DNA of 64,000 nucleotides from Ahrensia sp. GTDB taxonomy: Bacteria > Pseudomonadota > Alphaproteobacteria > Rhizobiales > Rhizobiaceae. Under the pieces are notes generated by a model, which had not been told where the DNA came from, did not search any database, and worked only from the letters and a program-made list of their open reading frames with translations. Every line of letters starts with the position of its first letter. Position 1 is the stretch's first letter. Of the stretch, positions 35,766 to 45,682 are shown piece after piece. The stretch spans positions 1 through 64,000 of the forward strand of contig PAKZ01000043.1 in NCBI GenBank assembly GCA_002706335.1. Reading direction: 5' to 3'. The position numbers and the translations under genes are program-made.

Positions 35766-36317
35766 ATGACTTATCCGTTCCATATGCTGTTCGACACGGC
35801 CATCGGGCGCTGCGGCATCGCCTGGGGCGATGACGGGATTCTGGCGGTGAGCTTTCCGGAGGCGGACGACGCCAGAACAAGGCAGCGCCTGCTTCGCCGC
35901 GCGCCGAATGCCGCCGAAACGAACGCGCCGCCGGGTGCGATCCGCCAGGTGATCGAGGGGATCCGCGCGCTCGCTTTCGGCAGGGCGGCGCGCTTCGACG
36001 ACGCGGAACTGGATTTGACGGGCGTACCGCCCTTCGACCGCAGCGTCTATGGACTGACCCGCGCGATCGGCCCGGGCGAAATGCGCACCTATGGCGAGTT
36101 GGCGAGCGATCTCGGCGACGTCGCCCTATCGCGCAAGGTCGGCCAGTCGCTCGGCAGCAATCCGTTCCCGATCGTTGTGCCCTGTCACCGGGTCGTCGGC
36201 GCGAACGGTGCGATGACCGGCTTCTCCGCGCCGGGTGGCGTCGAAACCAAGCGGCGGCTGCTGAAGATCGAGGGCGCTATCGGCCCGGACCTGCTCGACC
36301 TGCTGGGGTCGACCTGA
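35766..36317 (+). CDS. ogt: Methylated-DNA--protein-cysteine methyltransferase
   Basis: A 183-residue suicide DNA-repair protein that takes alkyl groups from O6-alkylguanine. The active-site motif is PCHRVVG with C140, preceded by the RTYGELA helix (DNA-binding wing) and the Arg-finger region. There is no Ada regulatory domain. Another alkylation repair gene (tag) lies 1.2 kb away, giving a small repair neighbourhood. Confidence 0.92.
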   Translation: MTYPFHMLFDTAIGRCGIAWGDDGILAVSFPEADDARTRQRLLRRAPNAAETNAPPGAIRQVIEGIRALAFGRAARFDDAELDLTGVPPFDRSVYGLTRAIGPGEMRTYGELASDLGDVALSRKVGQSLGSNPFPIVVPCHRVVGANGAMTGFSAPGGVETKRRLLKIEGAIGPDLLDLLGST

Positions 36318-36321
36318 TCGG

Positions 36322-37137
36322 CTAAGCGCGCGCCGTGATCACATTCGAAACATGAGGAAAGCGGATCGCGGTCCCGTCGAAACAATCGCCGAGGCCGGTG
36401 AGGAAGTCGTCGACGCATTGCCGGCGCTGCGCGTCGGACATCCGCGAGAGCTTGTCGCCGGTATGCATACCGCCCATCGCGCCGGCCGCGAAGGCCCGCC
36501 CGTTGGGGTGATGCAGTTCGAGGCTGACATCCTCGACGTCGATCTCCGTGAAACCCGCCTCTTCGAACAATGCGCGAATGGTCTCACCGTCAGGCAGGCT
36601 GCAGATCGCCCGCACTGCATCGCCCGCCTGCGGCCCGACATGTTTGTCGAGAGCGTTCGCCTGGGCTCGAAGGAGGGGATTGCAGGACAGTTCGCGCTGG
36701 ACGCAAAAGGCGACGCGTCCACCCGGCTTCACGACACGGAGCAGTTCCCGCAATGCGGCCGCCCGGTCCGGAAAGAACTGCAGCGCCTGTTGGCAAAAGG
36801 CGAGATCGAACCGATCATCGGGGAACAGCAGGTCGTCCGCGCTCGCCTCGACCCACTGCGCGTCGATGCCGGCATTCTCCGCGCTGTTGCGGGCGACCTC
36901 CAGCATGTCCCCGTTGAAATCGGCTCCGGTCAGGCTTCCGGCGGCAAGGGCGGTTTGCGCGAGTTGACGGGTAACGACCCCGGTACCGCAGGCAAGATCG
37001 AGAATATGCTCCCCGTCTTGCGGCTTTGCCCGGCGGATGAGCTCCCTTGCCCAAGGCTCGAATATGACGGGTACCAGGACCGTCTCATAGCGTTCCGCGA
37101 AATTTCTGGGATCGCCCGCTGCGGCTTGTGGATTCAT
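36322..37137 (-). CDS. Class I SAM-dependent methyltransferase (UbiE-like)
   Basis: A 271-residue methyltransferase with motif I ILDLACGTGVVTRQLA (about 48-63), the acidic SAM-ribose residue in LTGADFNGDML, and FCQQALQFFPDR. It belongs to the Methyltransf_11/UbiE clan; the substrate is unknown. GGGAGG before the ATG at 37137 overrides a longer frame. It converges with ogt 4 bp away. Confidence 0.8.
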   Translation of the reverse strand: MNPQAAAGDPRNFAERYETVLVPVIFEPWARELIRRAKPQDGEHILDLACGTGVVTRQLAQTALAAGSLTGADFNGDMLEVARNSAENAGIDAQWVEASADDLLFPDDRFDLAFCQQALQFFPDRAAALRELLRVVKPGGRVAFCVQRELSCNPLLRAQANALDKHVGPQAGDAVRAICSLPDGETIRALFEEAGFTEIDVEDVSLELHHPNGRAFAAGAMGGMHTGDKLSRMSDAQRRQCVDDFLTGLGDCFDGTAIRFPHVSNVITARA

Positions 37138-37192
37138 GGCCACCTCCCGGGAAGCTTCCCTAACGTTAGCATGGAAGGTGGAGGACCTCCAT

Positions 37193-37567
37193 CTATATTG
37201 GTTGAGAGGCTTTTGTCCGGTTGCGGAAATAGGTGAGGGCCATCGCGATGCAGTGCTTCGTCTCGGCGGCGGGGATCGCGTTGCCGGTCTTGAAGACCAG
37301 AGCGCGATTGCCGTCGAAGGCGAAGGTTTCGGGATAGAGCTCGCGGAACCGGTCGACAAGATTGGTGTGGCAGATGAACAGCATGGCGACGGTGTCGTCG
37401 TCGCGGATGGCGAGACGCACGGAGCTGCCGACGCGGGGCCTCGCCGGCGCGAAGCTCGGCTCGCCCCATTTCAGGCTTTCTGTCAGCTCTCCAACGCCCT
37501 CGGTCTCGTGCGCCGTCTCGAAAATGAGGCTGCGCAAACTCTTAAAAAGCGTCTGTGCGCCCGTCAC
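37193..37567 (-). CDS. DUF1801 domain protein
   Basis: About 124 residues starting at a GTG whose GTGA overlaps the tag stop, so translation is likely coupled. It has the DUF1801 pattern ESLKWGEPSFA near residue 40 and GNRALVFKTG in the second half. Family members are small alpha-beta proteins of unclear function. A much longer open frame runs through the tag gene in another phase and is taken as a shadow. Confidence 0.75.
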   Translation of the reverse strand: MTGAQTLFKSLRSLIFETAHETEGVGELTESLKWGEPSFAPARPRVGSSVRLAIRDDDTVAMLFICHTNLVDRFRELYPETFAFDGNRALVFKTGNAIPAAETKHCIAMALTYFRNRTKASQPI

Positions 37568-38190
37568 GACGGTCTTTCGAACGAGGCGCGGGCTTCTTCG
37601 ATTTCCGGGCGGCAATAGCAGCCCTCCACATGGTCGTTGACCAGTCCCATCGCCTGCATGAAGGCATAGACCGTCGTCGGCCCCACGAAGGACCAGCCGC
37701 GTTTTTTCAGATCCTTGGAGATCGCGGTCGAGGTGGCGGTCTTCGGCATCGCGCGCAGCGTTGCCCAGTCGAGAATGGCGGGCCGGTCGGAAGCGGGCGG
37801 TTCGTGCGACCAGAAATAGGCGGCGAGCGAGCCGAATTCGTCGCGCAATTCCAGCGCGCGCTTCGCATTGTTGATCGTCGAGACGATCTTGCCGCGATGA
37901 CGGATGATGCCGGCGTCCTGCACCAACCGCTCGACATCGTCTTCCGTGAAGCGGGCGACTTTCACGAAATCGAAGCCGGCGAAGGCGGCGCGGAAATTCT
38001 CGCGCTTGCGCAGGATCGTCAGCCAGGACAGCCCGGACTGGAAGCCTTCCAGGCAGATCTTCTCGAACAGCCGGATATCGTCCGAAACGGGCCGGCCCCA
38101 TTCCCCGTCGTGATAGGCTAGATAGTCGTCCTGGTTGCCGTGCCACGCGCAGCGGATCCTGCCATCCGGTCCCTCGATCAGTCCGTCCAC
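37564..38190 (-). CDS. tag: DNA-3-methyladenine glycosylase I
   Basis: A 208-residue base-excision repair enzyme that removes 3-methyladenine from DNA. Signatures are CAWHGNQDDYLAYHDGEWG, whose Cys and His bind zinc, GLSWLTILRKRENF, and the C-terminal CYCRPE that completes the zinc site. The start is a GTG with GGGAG eight bases upstream. Its stop overlaps the start of the DUF1801 gene. Confidence 0.93.
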   Translation of the reverse strand: MDGLIEGPDGRIRCAWHGNQDDYLAYHDGEWGRPVSDDIRLFEKICLEGFQSGLSWLTILRKRENFRAAFAGFDFVKVARFTEDDVERLVQDAGIIRHRGKIVSTINNAKRALELRDEFGSLAAYFWSHEPPASDRPAILDWATLRAMPKTATSTAISKDLKKRGWSFVGPTTVYAFMQAMGLVNDHVEGCYCRPEIEEARASFERPS

Positions 38191-38398
38191 CGCGTTAACT
38201 CCCTAGCTGAAACATTCATTGTTGATTCACCAATCGTCGCAACCCGCGGGTAACCTTGACAACAGATTGATGCGTTGAATCGCGTTTTACCCAAGCGAGA
38301 TTCATAATTGGGTGGGACCGCTCCGTCATGCTTGGGGACGGGCGACTGCTGACAGCCTGTGTCATCAGCGCAATGACGATCAGTAGAGAGTACGTCAG

Positions 38399-39157
38399 AT
38401 GAAACCTGCAAGCCTTTTGGCGGCGCTTGCCGCCGTGACAATCGCCATGGCCTTTCCGGCGACCGCGCAGGAGCGCTATGGCTCCAAGCCCCCGGTCGTG
38501 CTGAGCCCGGATCTCGCCGCACCCTGGGTGCTGCAACTGAAGAACCGCTCGATCACCGGCACTTCCGTGCGCTCCAACGCGCAGAAGGTGATCTTCCGCA
38601 AGCAGCAGCTGGCCCCGTCTCAGCACCGCCAGGTCCAGCGCAACCAGGTGCAGCGGGTCGCCGTTCAGCGCCCCGCCAATCCGGCGCAGACGCGCGGCAT
38701 GGATCCGATCTATCTGCCGCGCACGGTCACCTATAACGGACCGGAAGGCGCGGGCACGATCGTCATCGATACGAACGACAAGTTCCTCTATCTCGTGCAG
38801 AACAACGGCACGGCGATCCGCTACGGCGTTGGCGTCGGCAAGCCAGGCTTCGAATGGGCCGGCACGCACAAGATCACCCGCAAGGCCGAATGGCCGTCCT
38901 GGCATCCGCCGGCGGAGATGATCGCGCGCGAAAAGGCCAAGGGTCACATCCTGCCGATCATGATGGAAGGCGGGCCGAACAACCCGCTCGGTGCGCGCGC
39001 CCTCTATCTCGGCTCGACGCTCTACCGCATCCACGGCACCAACCAGCCCTGGACCATCGGCATGGCCGTCTCATCGGGCTGTATCCGCATGCGCAATGAG
39101 GACGTGATGGATCTTTACACCCGCGTCGGCGTCGGCACACGCGTCATCGTCAAGTAA
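38399..39157 (+). CDS. L,D-transpeptidase, YkuD type
   Basis: A 252-residue exported enzyme. The signal peptide ends at about residue 22 (FPATAQ). A Gln- and Arg-rich linker (about 60-95) precedes the YkuD domain, with the active site HGTNQPWTIGMAVSSGCIRM and catalytic C228. Such enzymes cross-link peptidoglycan 3-3, or attach outer-membrane proteins to it in this order of bacteria. The 207 bp upstream hold no gene. A terminator follows. Confidence 0.93.
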   Translation: MKPASLLAALAAVTIAMAFPATAQERYGSKPPVVLSPDLAAPWVLQLKNRSITGTSVRSNAQKVIFRKQQLAPSQHRQVQRNQVQRVAVQRPANPAQTRGMDPIYLPRTVTYNGPEGAGTIVIDTNDKFLYLVQNNGTAIRYGVGVGKPGFEWAGTHKITRKAEWPSWHPPAEMIAREKAKGHILPIMMEGGPNNPLGARALYLGSTLYRIHGTNQPWTIGMAVSSGCIRMRNEDVMDLYTRVGVGTRVIVK

Positions 39158-39182
39158 TTCGAATACCGCGGGGGAGCGGGTG

Positions 39183-39219
39183 GCGGTCGCCGTTTCATAA
39201 CGGCGGCCGCTTCTTTTTT
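39183..39219 (+). terminator. Terminator after the L,D-transpeptidase
   Basis: GCGGTCGCCGTT (39183-39194) pairs with AACGGCGGCCGC (39199-39210), with one T-G position in the stem and a TCAT loop. TTCTTTTTT follows. Confidence 0.85.
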
Positions 39220-39322
39220 GCTAAACCGAGATCGCGTCGAAGATATTGATCGGTGCGGTGATTGTGGCGATGATCCGTCAAAACTTCATCAAGGATCCCG
39301 AAGGCTTTAAGGACGCCCTGCG

Positions 39323-40033
39323 ATGTCGGCCAGAAAGCACCGGTTAAACCGCATTCTCGGCTGGTGTGCGGCAGGTAGCGCAGCAACCTATTTCGGCATT
39401 CTCGTGGTTGCACTGGTCGGGCGGTTGGTGGGCGCTTCCATGTCCGGTCTCGGGTCGTTTCCCGGTGTGATCGGTTTCTTGAGTTTTTTGCTGCTGATCG
39501 TGTCGGCGCCGCTGTGGCTTCTCAGCTGGCTGGCAGGCTGGGGCAAATCGCCCGAAGGGCGATTCAGCCGGGCTGCGAGGCAAGGCGTGCGGACAGGGGG
39601 GACGGTTTTGTGGACCGGGCTCGGTCTCGCCGGCTGCGTCCTGGCTGTCCTGATCGCCATCCGCCTCATTGCTGCTCCATCGAGAGGCGACGAAGCCGCC
39701 CTTGCCGCCGGACTTGGCCTGTTCGCCGGTCTTTTCGGCGTTCAGGCTTTCCGTGTCGGGTTTTCTTTGAACCGCGATCCCCGGCGCGCAGGAGACATCG
39801 CCCGGACTACGTCCCGGGCGCTGCAGAGCCTCGCCATCGCGGTCATTGCCTTGAGTCCCGTGGTTTCCGTTGTCTGGACCATCTGGACGATCGTCGGCCT
39901 CGGGGAGGGAAGAGGCTGGGCAGTCCTGACGTCGGCCCTAACCCTTGTTTACCCGATCATCGCCGGCGCAGTCGTCGCCGCCGTGATCTGGGTGGTTGCG
40001 CTTGCCTTCGCTTATGTCGGCAGGAGGCACTAG
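39323..40033 (+). CDS. Integral membrane protein of unknown function
   Basis: A 236-residue protein with five or six membrane helices (roughly 12-35, 45-70, 92-112, 125-142, 165-185 and 205-230), and a short basic loop after the second (KSPEGRFSRAARQG). No family is recognised. AAGGA precedes the ATG. Its last codons lie against the 69-bp repeat, whose first bases (CTAG) supply the stop codon. Confidence 0.65.
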   Translation: MSARKHRLNRILGWCAAGSAATYFGILVVALVGRLVGASMSGLGSFPGVIGFLSFLLLIVSAPLWLLSWLAGWGKSPEGRFSRAARQGVRTGGTVLWTGLGLAGCVLAVLIAIRLIAAPSRGDEAALAAGLGLFAGLFGVQAFRVGFSLNRDPRRAGDIARTTSRALQSLAIAVIALSPVVSVVWTIWTIVGLGEGRGWAVLTSALTLVYPIIAGAVVAAVIWVVALAFAYVGRRH

Positions 40034-40098
40034 ACCGGTTCCCGATCATGATGATTCATGATCGGAACGATTACCTGTCCATAAATAATGCTGGCGCG
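40030..40098 (+). repeat. 69-bp dispersed repeat, copy 2
   Basis: It begins CTAGACCGGTTCCCGATCAT and ends GCTGGCGCG. It is identical to copy 1 (14913-14981, opposite strand) at 61 of 69 bases with no gaps. Its centre GATCATGA-TGAT-TCATGATC is a perfect 8-bp-arm palindrome. It fills the gap between two convergent genes and provides the stop codon of the plus-strand one. Confidence 0.85.
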
Positions 40099-40100
40099 GC

Positions 40101-41711
40101 TCAGGGCCCGCCGCCGAAGGCGCCGGTCTTCACCGAGTAATTGACCGCTATCCCGTATTCCGGATCGTCATCGGAATCGACGATCAGCTGGCCAGCGCGG
40201 TTCAGCAGGCGGTGACAGTCATGCGACAGGTGGCGCAAGACGAGTTTCTTGCCCTGCGCCTCGTATTTTGCCGCCAGATCCTCGATCGCCTGCAAAGCCG
40301 ACTGGTCGACGACGCGGCTGTTCATGAAATCGATCATCACGGTCTGCGGATCGGCGGCCGGGTTGAAGATCTCCGCGAAGCCGTCGGTCGAGCCGAAGAA
40401 GAGCGGTCCCTCGATCTGGTAAACCTTCGCGCCTTCCGGCGTGACATGGGACTTGGCGTGGATGCGCTTGGCGTTGTTCCAGGCGTAGGCCAGCGCCGAC
40501 ACCACCACGCCGACGACGACCGCGACGGCAAGGTCGCTGACCACCGTGACGACGGTCACCAGCACGATCACGGCGGCGTCCGTCAGCGGAATGCGGCGCA
40601 TGATCTTCAGCGTCTGCCAGGCGAAGGTGCCGATCACCACCATGAACATCACGCCGACGAGGGCGGCGAGCGGGATCTGCTCGATCAGCGGCGAGGCGAC
40701 GAGGATGAAGGCGAGCAGGAACAGCGCCGCCGAAATGCCGGACAGGCGATAGCGGCCGCCGGATTTCACATTGATCATCGACTGGCCGATCATCGCGCAG
40801 CCGCCCATGCCTCCGAAAAAGCCGGTCACGACATTGGCCGCGCCCTGGGCGACGCATTCCTTCGATGCGCCGCCGCGCTGGCCCGTGATCTCGCCGACGA
40901 GATTGAGCGTCAGCAGGCTCTCGATCAGGCCTATGGCGGCGAGGATGACCGCATAGGGGACGATGATTTCGAGCGTTTCGAAGGTCAGCGGCACGGTCGG
41001 CAGATGGAATGCGGGCAGCCCGCCCTCGATGGAGGCCAGGTCGCCGACGCGCGGAACGTCGATGCCGAAGAGGATGACGACGGCCGCGACGACGGCTATG
41101 CCGGCGAGCGGCGCGGGAATGGCGCTGGTCAGTTTGGGCATGGCCCAGATGATTGCCATGGTGGCGGCGACGAGGCCGAGCATGATGACGAGCGGCCAGC
41201 CGGTCATCCATTGCAGGGATCCGTCAGGGGCATGGACCTTGAACTGGGTGAGCTGCGCCAGGAAGATCACGATGGCGAGGCCGTTGACGAAGCCGAGCAT
41301 CACCGGGTGCGGCACGAGGCGGATGAACTTGCCGAGCCGGAAGATGCCGGCCAGTACCTGCAGGATGCCCATCAGCACGACGGTCGCGAACAGATATTCG
41401 ACGCCATGCGAGGCGACCAGCGAGACCATCACCACGGCGAGCGCGCCGGTTGCGCCGGAGATCATGCCGGGCCGGCCGCCGAAAACGGAGGTGATCAGGC
41501 CGACGATGAAGGCGGCGTAAAGGCCGACCAAAGGGTGCACGCCGGCGACGAAGGCGAAGGCCACCGCCTCGGGCACCAGCGCAAGCGCCACGGTGAGGCC
41601 GGACAGCAATTCCGTCTTGATGGTCATCGGATTGAGGAGGGCGAAGGCGGAGCGTTCGCGACCGGCAAATGGAATGCGGCCGGCGAGCGCGGCGAGCGTC
41701 GCTCGTGTCAT
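40101..41711 (-). CDS. SulP-family anion transporter with STAS domain
   Basis: A 536-residue inner-membrane transporter with about 11-14 helices. The SulP signature region is near residues 40-90 ([20 protein letters not shown]), and a C-terminal STAS domain spans about 420-520 ([14 protein letters not shown]). SulP proteins carry sulfate, bicarbonate or other oxyanions with sodium or protons; which one cannot be read from sequence. It is divergent from a TtrS-like sensor fused to LuxR, with a palindrome in the shared promoter, which favours a sulfur oxyanion as substrate (inference). Confidence 0.9.
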   Translation of the reverse strand: MTRATLAALAGRIPFAGRERSAFALLNPMTIKTELLSGLTVALALVPEAVAFAFVAGVHPLVGLYAAFIVGLITSVFGGRPGMISGATGALAVVMVSLVASHGVEYLFATVVLMGILQVLAGIFRLGKFIRLVPHPVMLGFVNGLAIVIFLAQLTQFKVHAPDGSLQWMTGWPLVIMLGLVAATMAIIWAMPKLTSAIPAPLAGIAVVAAVVILFGIDVPRVGDLASIEGGLPAFHLPTVPLTFETLEIIVPYAVILAAIGLIESLLTLNLVGEITGQRGGASKECVAQGAANVVTGFFGGMGGCAMIGQSMINVKSGGRYRLSGISAALFLLAFILVASPLIEQIPLAALVGVMFMVVIGTFAWQTLKIMRRIPLTDAAVIVLVTVVTVVSDLAVAVVVGVVVSALAYAWNNAKRIHAKSHVTPEGAKVYQIEGPLFFGSTDGFAEIFNPAADPQTVMIDFMNSRVVDQSALQAIEDLAAKYEAQGKKLVLRHLSHDCHRLLNRAGQLIVDSDDDPEYGIAVNYSVKTGAFGGGP

Positions 41712-41779
41712 GAATTGTCGTTCCCTTTCTGGATTGTGCCCAATGAACCGATTTAATGCTGCATTGCAACCGGAAATGC

Positions 41780-41796
41780 CGCATGGGAGCCATGCG
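41780..41796. promoter_or_regulatory. Palindrome in the sulP / sensor-LuxR divergent promoter
   Basis: CGCATGG-GAG-CCATGCG is a perfect 17-bp dyad, 68 bp from the sulP start and 66 bp from the sensor-LuxR start. Its position suits a site bound by the neighbouring LuxR-type DNA-binding domain to control both directions. Binding is inferred. Confidence 0.45.
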
Positions 41797-41862
41797 TCCG
41801 CCCATTTGCTGGACAAGCGGCGCGCCCGCGCGCAAGATCGCGACCGGGAGGAATATCGTGAC

Positions 41863-43101
41863 ATGCTGAGACTGGCGCTGGTGATCCTGCTTGCGCTTGC
41901 GGGACATGCGACGGCCGCGGACGGCGAGGCCGAGCACGCGATCCGCAAGGTCGGCATACTCGCCTATCGCGGCGAGGAGGCGGCGATCGCGCGCTGGCAA
42001 CCGACATTCGACGCGGTCGAGGCGGCGGCGCCCGGAACGGATTTCCAGGTCGTGCCCCTGTCGCTCGATGGCGTGCGCTCGGCCCTGTCGCGTGGTGACA
42101 TCGACTATCTTTTCACCAATCCCGGCCACCTCTACCGTATGGTCGAACACGCCCGGCTGTTTCCGATGGTCAGCCTGCGCTCCGACCGCGAAGACGCGCC
42201 GCAGACCGGTAATCGATTTGGCGCGGTGATCTTCGTGCGTGCCGACAACGAGCAAGTCACGACGCTGGCCGACCTGAAGGGCAAGCGGCTGGCGGCGATC
42301 GCGCCGGATGCCTTCGGGGGTTTCGAGGTCGCCGCCGCGACGCTGCTGCGCAATGGCGTCGATCCGTGGCGCGATCTTGAGTCGGTCGTCTTCCTGGGCT
42401 TTCCCCATGACGGCGTCATAGAGGCCGTGGTGAACGGGACCGTCGACGCGGGAACCGTGCGCACCGGCCTTCTCGAAGGTGCGGTCGAGGCGGGCAAGGT
42501 GGAAGCCTACCAGCTGAGGCTTCTAAATCCGCTGCGTGTGCCGGGTTTCGAGCCGGCGCTTTCTACGGAACTGATGCCGGAATGGATCCTGTCGTCGACG
42601 GCGACGGTCAGCGAGCCGGAGCGCCGCGCCGTCGCGATGGCGATGCTGGCGCTGAAAAGCGACCATCCGGCGGTTGTCGCGGGTCAGTATGGCGGCTGGA
42701 CCACAGTCCCCTCGGACGCCGCCGTGCGCAGCCTTCTGCAGACAGTCGACGCGGCCCGGCCCTCGGGCGAGGACTCCGGCGTCGCCCTGTCCGGCTTTCT
42801 CGCGGTGGCCGCGGGCGGGGTGCCGGTCACCATCGCCATGCTCATCTACTGGCGCAGCAGGCAGGCCGCGCCGCTCAACGGCGGCCCGGCGCAGGCCGCG
42901 TTCGCCGAGGTGCGCCTGACGCCGCGCGAGCGCGAAATCCTCCATCTCGTCGGCGACGGCAAGACGACCAAGGAAATCGCCCGCGACCTCGGCATCAGCC
43001 CGAAGACGGTCGAGTTTCACCGCAGCCATCTGATGCGCAAGTTCGAGGCCAGCAACATGGCCGAACTCGTGCGAAAGGCCGGCGGCATGCTCGCTGCCTG
43101 A
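41863..43101 (+). CDS. Membrane one-component regulator: TtrS-like periplasmic sensor fused to LuxR DNA-binding domain
   Basis: A 412-residue fusion protein. Residues 1-18 are a signal peptide or anchor. Residues 25-295 form a PhnD-like substrate-binding domain whose motifs ([45 protein letters not shown]) strongly resemble the sensor part of the tetrathionate kinase TtrS. One membrane helix lies at about 308-330 and a LuxR/GerE helix-turn-helix at about 352-410 ([20 protein letters not shown]). There is no kinase or receiver domain. It would sense a ligand outside and bind DNA from the membrane, like CadC or ToxR. It is divergent from sulP and upstream of a DsrE-family gene. Confidence 0.85.
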   Translation: MLRLALVILLALAGHATAADGEAEHAIRKVGILAYRGEEAAIARWQPTFDAVEAAAPGTDFQVVPLSLDGVRSALSRGDIDYLFTNPGHLYRMVEHARLFPMVSLRSDREDAPQTGNRFGAVIFVRADNEQVTTLADLKGKRLAAIAPDAFGGFEVAAATLLRNGVDPWRDLESVVFLGFPHDGVIEAVVNGTVDAGTVRTGLLEGAVEAGKVEAYQLRLLNPLRVPGFEPALSTELMPEWILSSTATVSEPERRAVAMAMLALKSDHPAVVAGQYGGWTTVPSDAAVRSLLQTVDAARPSGEDSGVALSGFLAVAAGGVPVTIAMLIYWRSRQAAPLNGGPAQAAFAEVRLTPREREILHLVGDGKTTKEIARDLGISPKTVEFHRSHLMRKFEASNMAELVRKAGGMLAA

Positions 43102-43240
43102 CGCCCCGCGAAACCGGAACCAAGGGTATACCCCGGGCTATTCAGATGCTCCGCCCAGCTAGTTTTCGAGGCCTTGCGCGCGACACTGTCGGGCATTGCC
43201 GCATGGAGGATGCGGCGTCTGCCAATCGGAGGAATACCCC

Positions 43241-43705
43241 ATGAAACTGATCACGAAACTTGTCGCCATCGTCGCGTCCGTCATGGTTCTGGCGAGCGCC
43301 ATGACCGGCGCGTCGGCCGCAAACGAGCGCTACGGCAAGCAGAAGGTCGTCTATCACATCAATTATAATGGCGGTGAGGACGACAAGGCCTATCGCGGCG
43401 CGCTGCGCAACGTCCAGAACCACATCAATGCCGTTGGCAAGGACAATATGGAGATCAAGATCGTCCTGCACGGCAATGGCGTGGATCTTCTCAAGGACGC
43501 CAAGACGAACGAGAAGCTGCAGATGGACGTGACCAGCCTGAAGTCCCAGAGCGTGGTCTTCAACGTCTGCAACAACACGCTTGTCGGCCGCAATATCGAC
43601 TACAACAAGGACCTCTTCGAGGTGTTCGAGGACGAGATCGTGCCGTCGGGCGTGGCCGAGCTCAGCCGCCTTCAGCAGATGGGCTATACCTACATCAAGC
43701 CCTGA
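43241..43705 (+). CDS. Periplasmic DsrE-family protein
   Basis: A 154-residue protein. The signal peptide is cut after TGASA. The mature part resembles the DsrE/DsrF-like fold seen in sulfur-handling proteins: VVYHINYNGG at the first strand and VVFNVCNNTLVGRNI with a conserved Cys. GGAGG six to eight bases upstream fixes the ATG at 43241. It lies 139 bp after the sensor-LuxR gene on the same strand and may share its control. A role in binding or shuttling reduced sulfur is suggested by family and context only. Confidence 0.8.
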   Translation: MKLITKLVAIVASVMVLASAMTGASAANERYGKQKVVYHINYNGGEDDKAYRGALRNVQNHINAVGKDNMEIKIVLHGNGVDLLKDAKTNEKLQMDVTSLKSQSVVFNVCNNTLVGRNIDYNKDLFEVFEDEIVPSGVAELSRLQQMGYTYIKP

Positions 43706-43736
43706 TCCCCGCCAGACGGGAAGAGGTTCGGCCGGC

Positions 43737-44816
43737 TCAGCCGGCCGTTTCCGTTTCGGGGCGAACACGTCGGCCGGTCGCGTGGTCGAATATGTGGAGG
43801 CGGTCGCGGTCGAGGACGAGGTCCAACCGGTCCGACAGCGGCTCGCCGGACGGCAGCGATACGGCCAGCTTCGCCCCGCCGATGCGCCCGTGAACGAGCC
43901 GGCCGGCGCCCAGCTCCTCGACATAGTCGATCGTCAGCTCCATGTCGGCGTCCTCGCCTTCGCCGCGAAGCCGGATATCTTCCGCGCGCACGCCGAACGT
44001 TATCTGGCTTTCGGGGACGGCGTGTCCGTTGGTCATCGCGACGACATGGTCGCCGACGCGCAGATTTCCGCTCTCGCCATGCGCCGGGATCAGGTTCATC
44101 GCGGGCGATCCGATGAAGCTAGCCACGAAGGCCGACTCCGGCCTGCGGTAAACCTCCAGCGGCGTACCGATCTGCTCGATCCTGCCGCTATTCAGCACGA
44201 CGATGCGGTCCGCCATCGTCATCGCTTCGAGCTGGTCGTGGGTGACATAGAGCGCGGTCGTGCCGAGCCGCTTCTGCAACTGCTTGATCTCGCCGCGCAT
44301 CTGCACGCGCAGCTTGGCGTCGAGGTTCGACAGCGGTTCGTCGAACAGGAACGCCGCCGGTTCGCGCACGATGGCGCGACCCATGGCGACGCGCTGGCGC
44401 TGGCCGCCGGAAAGCTGCCGCGGCTTGCGGTCGAGATAGGAACCGATTTCGAGGATCGCCGCCGCGTCGGCGACGCGTTTCTCGATCTCCGGCTTCGGCG
44501 TGCCGCGGTTCTTCAGCCCGTAGGCGAGGTTCTGGCGCACGCTCATATGCGGATAGAGCGCGTAGTTCTGGAACACCATGGCGATGTCGCGCTCGGCCGG
44601 CTCGACATCGTTGACGACGCGGTCGCCGATGCGGATCGAGCCCTCGGTGATCGTTTCGAGCCCGGCGACCATGCGCAAGAGCGTGGACTTGCCGCAGCCC
44701 GACGGGCCGACGAGCACGATGAATTCGCCGTCGGCAATGTCGATGGAGACGGAGTTCACGGCGCGCATGTCGCCGGAATAGGTCTTGCTTACGTTTTCGA
44801 TGGTGACTTGCGCCAT
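43737..44816 (-). CDS. ugpC: Glycerol-3-phosphate ABC transporter ATPase
   Basis: A 359-residue ATPase of the MalK/UgpC group that powers uptake. It has Walker [12 protein letters not shown], the signature [14 protein letters not shown], Walker [16 protein letters not shown], switch His in VTHDQLEAM, and a C-terminal OB-like regulatory domain (about 240-355). It is the last gene of the ugpB-A-E-C cluster, 10 bp after ugpE. Confidence 0.93.
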   Translation of the reverse strand: MAQVTIENVSKTYSGDMRAVNSVSIDIADGEFIVLVGPSGCGKSTLLRMVAGLETITEGSIRIGDRVVNDVEPAERDIAMVFQNYALYPHMSVRQNLAYGLKNRGTPKPEIEKRVADAAAILEIGSYLDRKPRQLSGGQRQRVAMGRAIVREPAAFLFDEPLSNLDAKLRVQMRGEIKQLQKRLGTTALYVTHDQLEAMTMADRIVVLNSGRIEQIGTPLEVYRRPESAFVASFIGSPAMNLIPAHGESGNLRVGDHVVAMTNGHAVPESQITFGVRAEDIRLRGEGEDADMELTIDYVEELGAGRLVHGRIGGAKLAVSLPSGEPLSDRLDLVLDRDRLHIFDHATGRRVRPETETAG

Positions 44817-44826
44817 TTGGGTGGTC

Positions 44827-45669
44827 TCACTTGTCGCTTTCGGTCAGGCCCTTGATGAACCAGCTCTGGAAGATGACGACGATCAGGACGGGCGGAAGCA
44901 TCGCCAGGATGGCGAGCGCGAAGGCCTGGTTGTATTCAGGGATCTGGCTGCCGACCCAGACGAGCAGGATCTGCTTGATGCCGCGCACGAGGGTGTAGAA
45001 GCCCTCCTCGTTGGTCATCAGCATCGGCCAGAGATACTGGTTCCATCCATAGACGAACATGATGATGAAGATCGCCGCGATCATCGTCTTCGACAGCGGA
45101 ACGAGGATGTCGAAGAAGAACTTGAACGGCCCGGCGCCGTCGATGCGTGCCGCCTCGAGAAGCTCGTCAGGCACGGACTTGAAGAACTGCCGGAAGTAGA
45201 AGGTGCCGGTGGCGGACGCGAGCAGCGGGACGATCAGGCCGGTATAGGTGTTCACGAGGCCGAGTTTCGTCATCACCTCGTAGGATGGGAGGATGCGCAC
45301 TTCCAGCGGCAGCAGCAGCGTCGTGAAGATCATCCAGAAGAAGACGACGCCCAGGCGGAAGCGAAAATAGACGATCGCATAGGCGGCCATCATAGACAGG
45401 ATGACCTTGCCCACGGCGAAGCCGACGCCGAGGATGAAGGAATTCATCACCATGCGCGCGCCGGTGACCTCGCCGGTAAAGCCGCCCTTCTTCGTCAGGA
45501 CTTCCTTGTAGGTGTCGGTGAAATGCCCGCCCCAGGTGACTTGCAGCCCGTGCAGGTGGACGGCCACCGCGTCATGGGTCGATGTCATGAAGGCGACGAC
45601 GACCGGTGCCATCATCAGGAAGACGCCGCAGAGCAGGATCACATGGTCGAGGAACTTGGTCTTGTGCAT
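44827..45669 (-). CDS. ugpE: Glycerol-3-phosphate ABC transporter permease UgpE
   Basis: A 280-residue inner-membrane permease with six helices and the EAA loop [20 protein letters not shown] that docks the ATPase. It has the MalG-like N-terminus. Together with UgpA it forms the channel for sn-glycerol-3-phosphate. It lies between ugpA (13-bp gap) and ugpC. Confidence 0.92.
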   Translation of the reverse strand: MHKTKFLDHVILLCGVFLMMAPVVVAFMTSTHDAVAVHLHGLQVTWGGHFTDTYKEVLTKKGGFTGEVTGARMVMNSFILGVGFAVGKVILSMMAAYAIVYFRFRLGVVFFWMIFTTLLLPLEVRILPSYEVMTKLGLVNTYTGLIVPLLASATGTFYFRQFFKSVPDELLEAARIDGAGPFKFFFDILVPLSKTMIAAIFIIMFVYGWNQYLWPMLMTNEEGFYTLVRGIKQILLVWVGSQIPEYNQAFALAILAMLPPVLIVVIFQSWFIKGLTESDK

Positions 45670-45682
45670 GATCGTTGCCCCG

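Noticed and set aside
37193-38146. 317-residue frame spanning tag and the DUF1801 gene
   Set aside because: The first two thirds are out of phase with tag; only the last 124 codons from the GTG at 37567 look coding.
40212-41756. 514-residue plus-strand frame rich in Asp, Glu, His and Arg
   Set aside because: Antisense shadow of the SulP gene; the composition is typical of a complement of membrane-protein codons.
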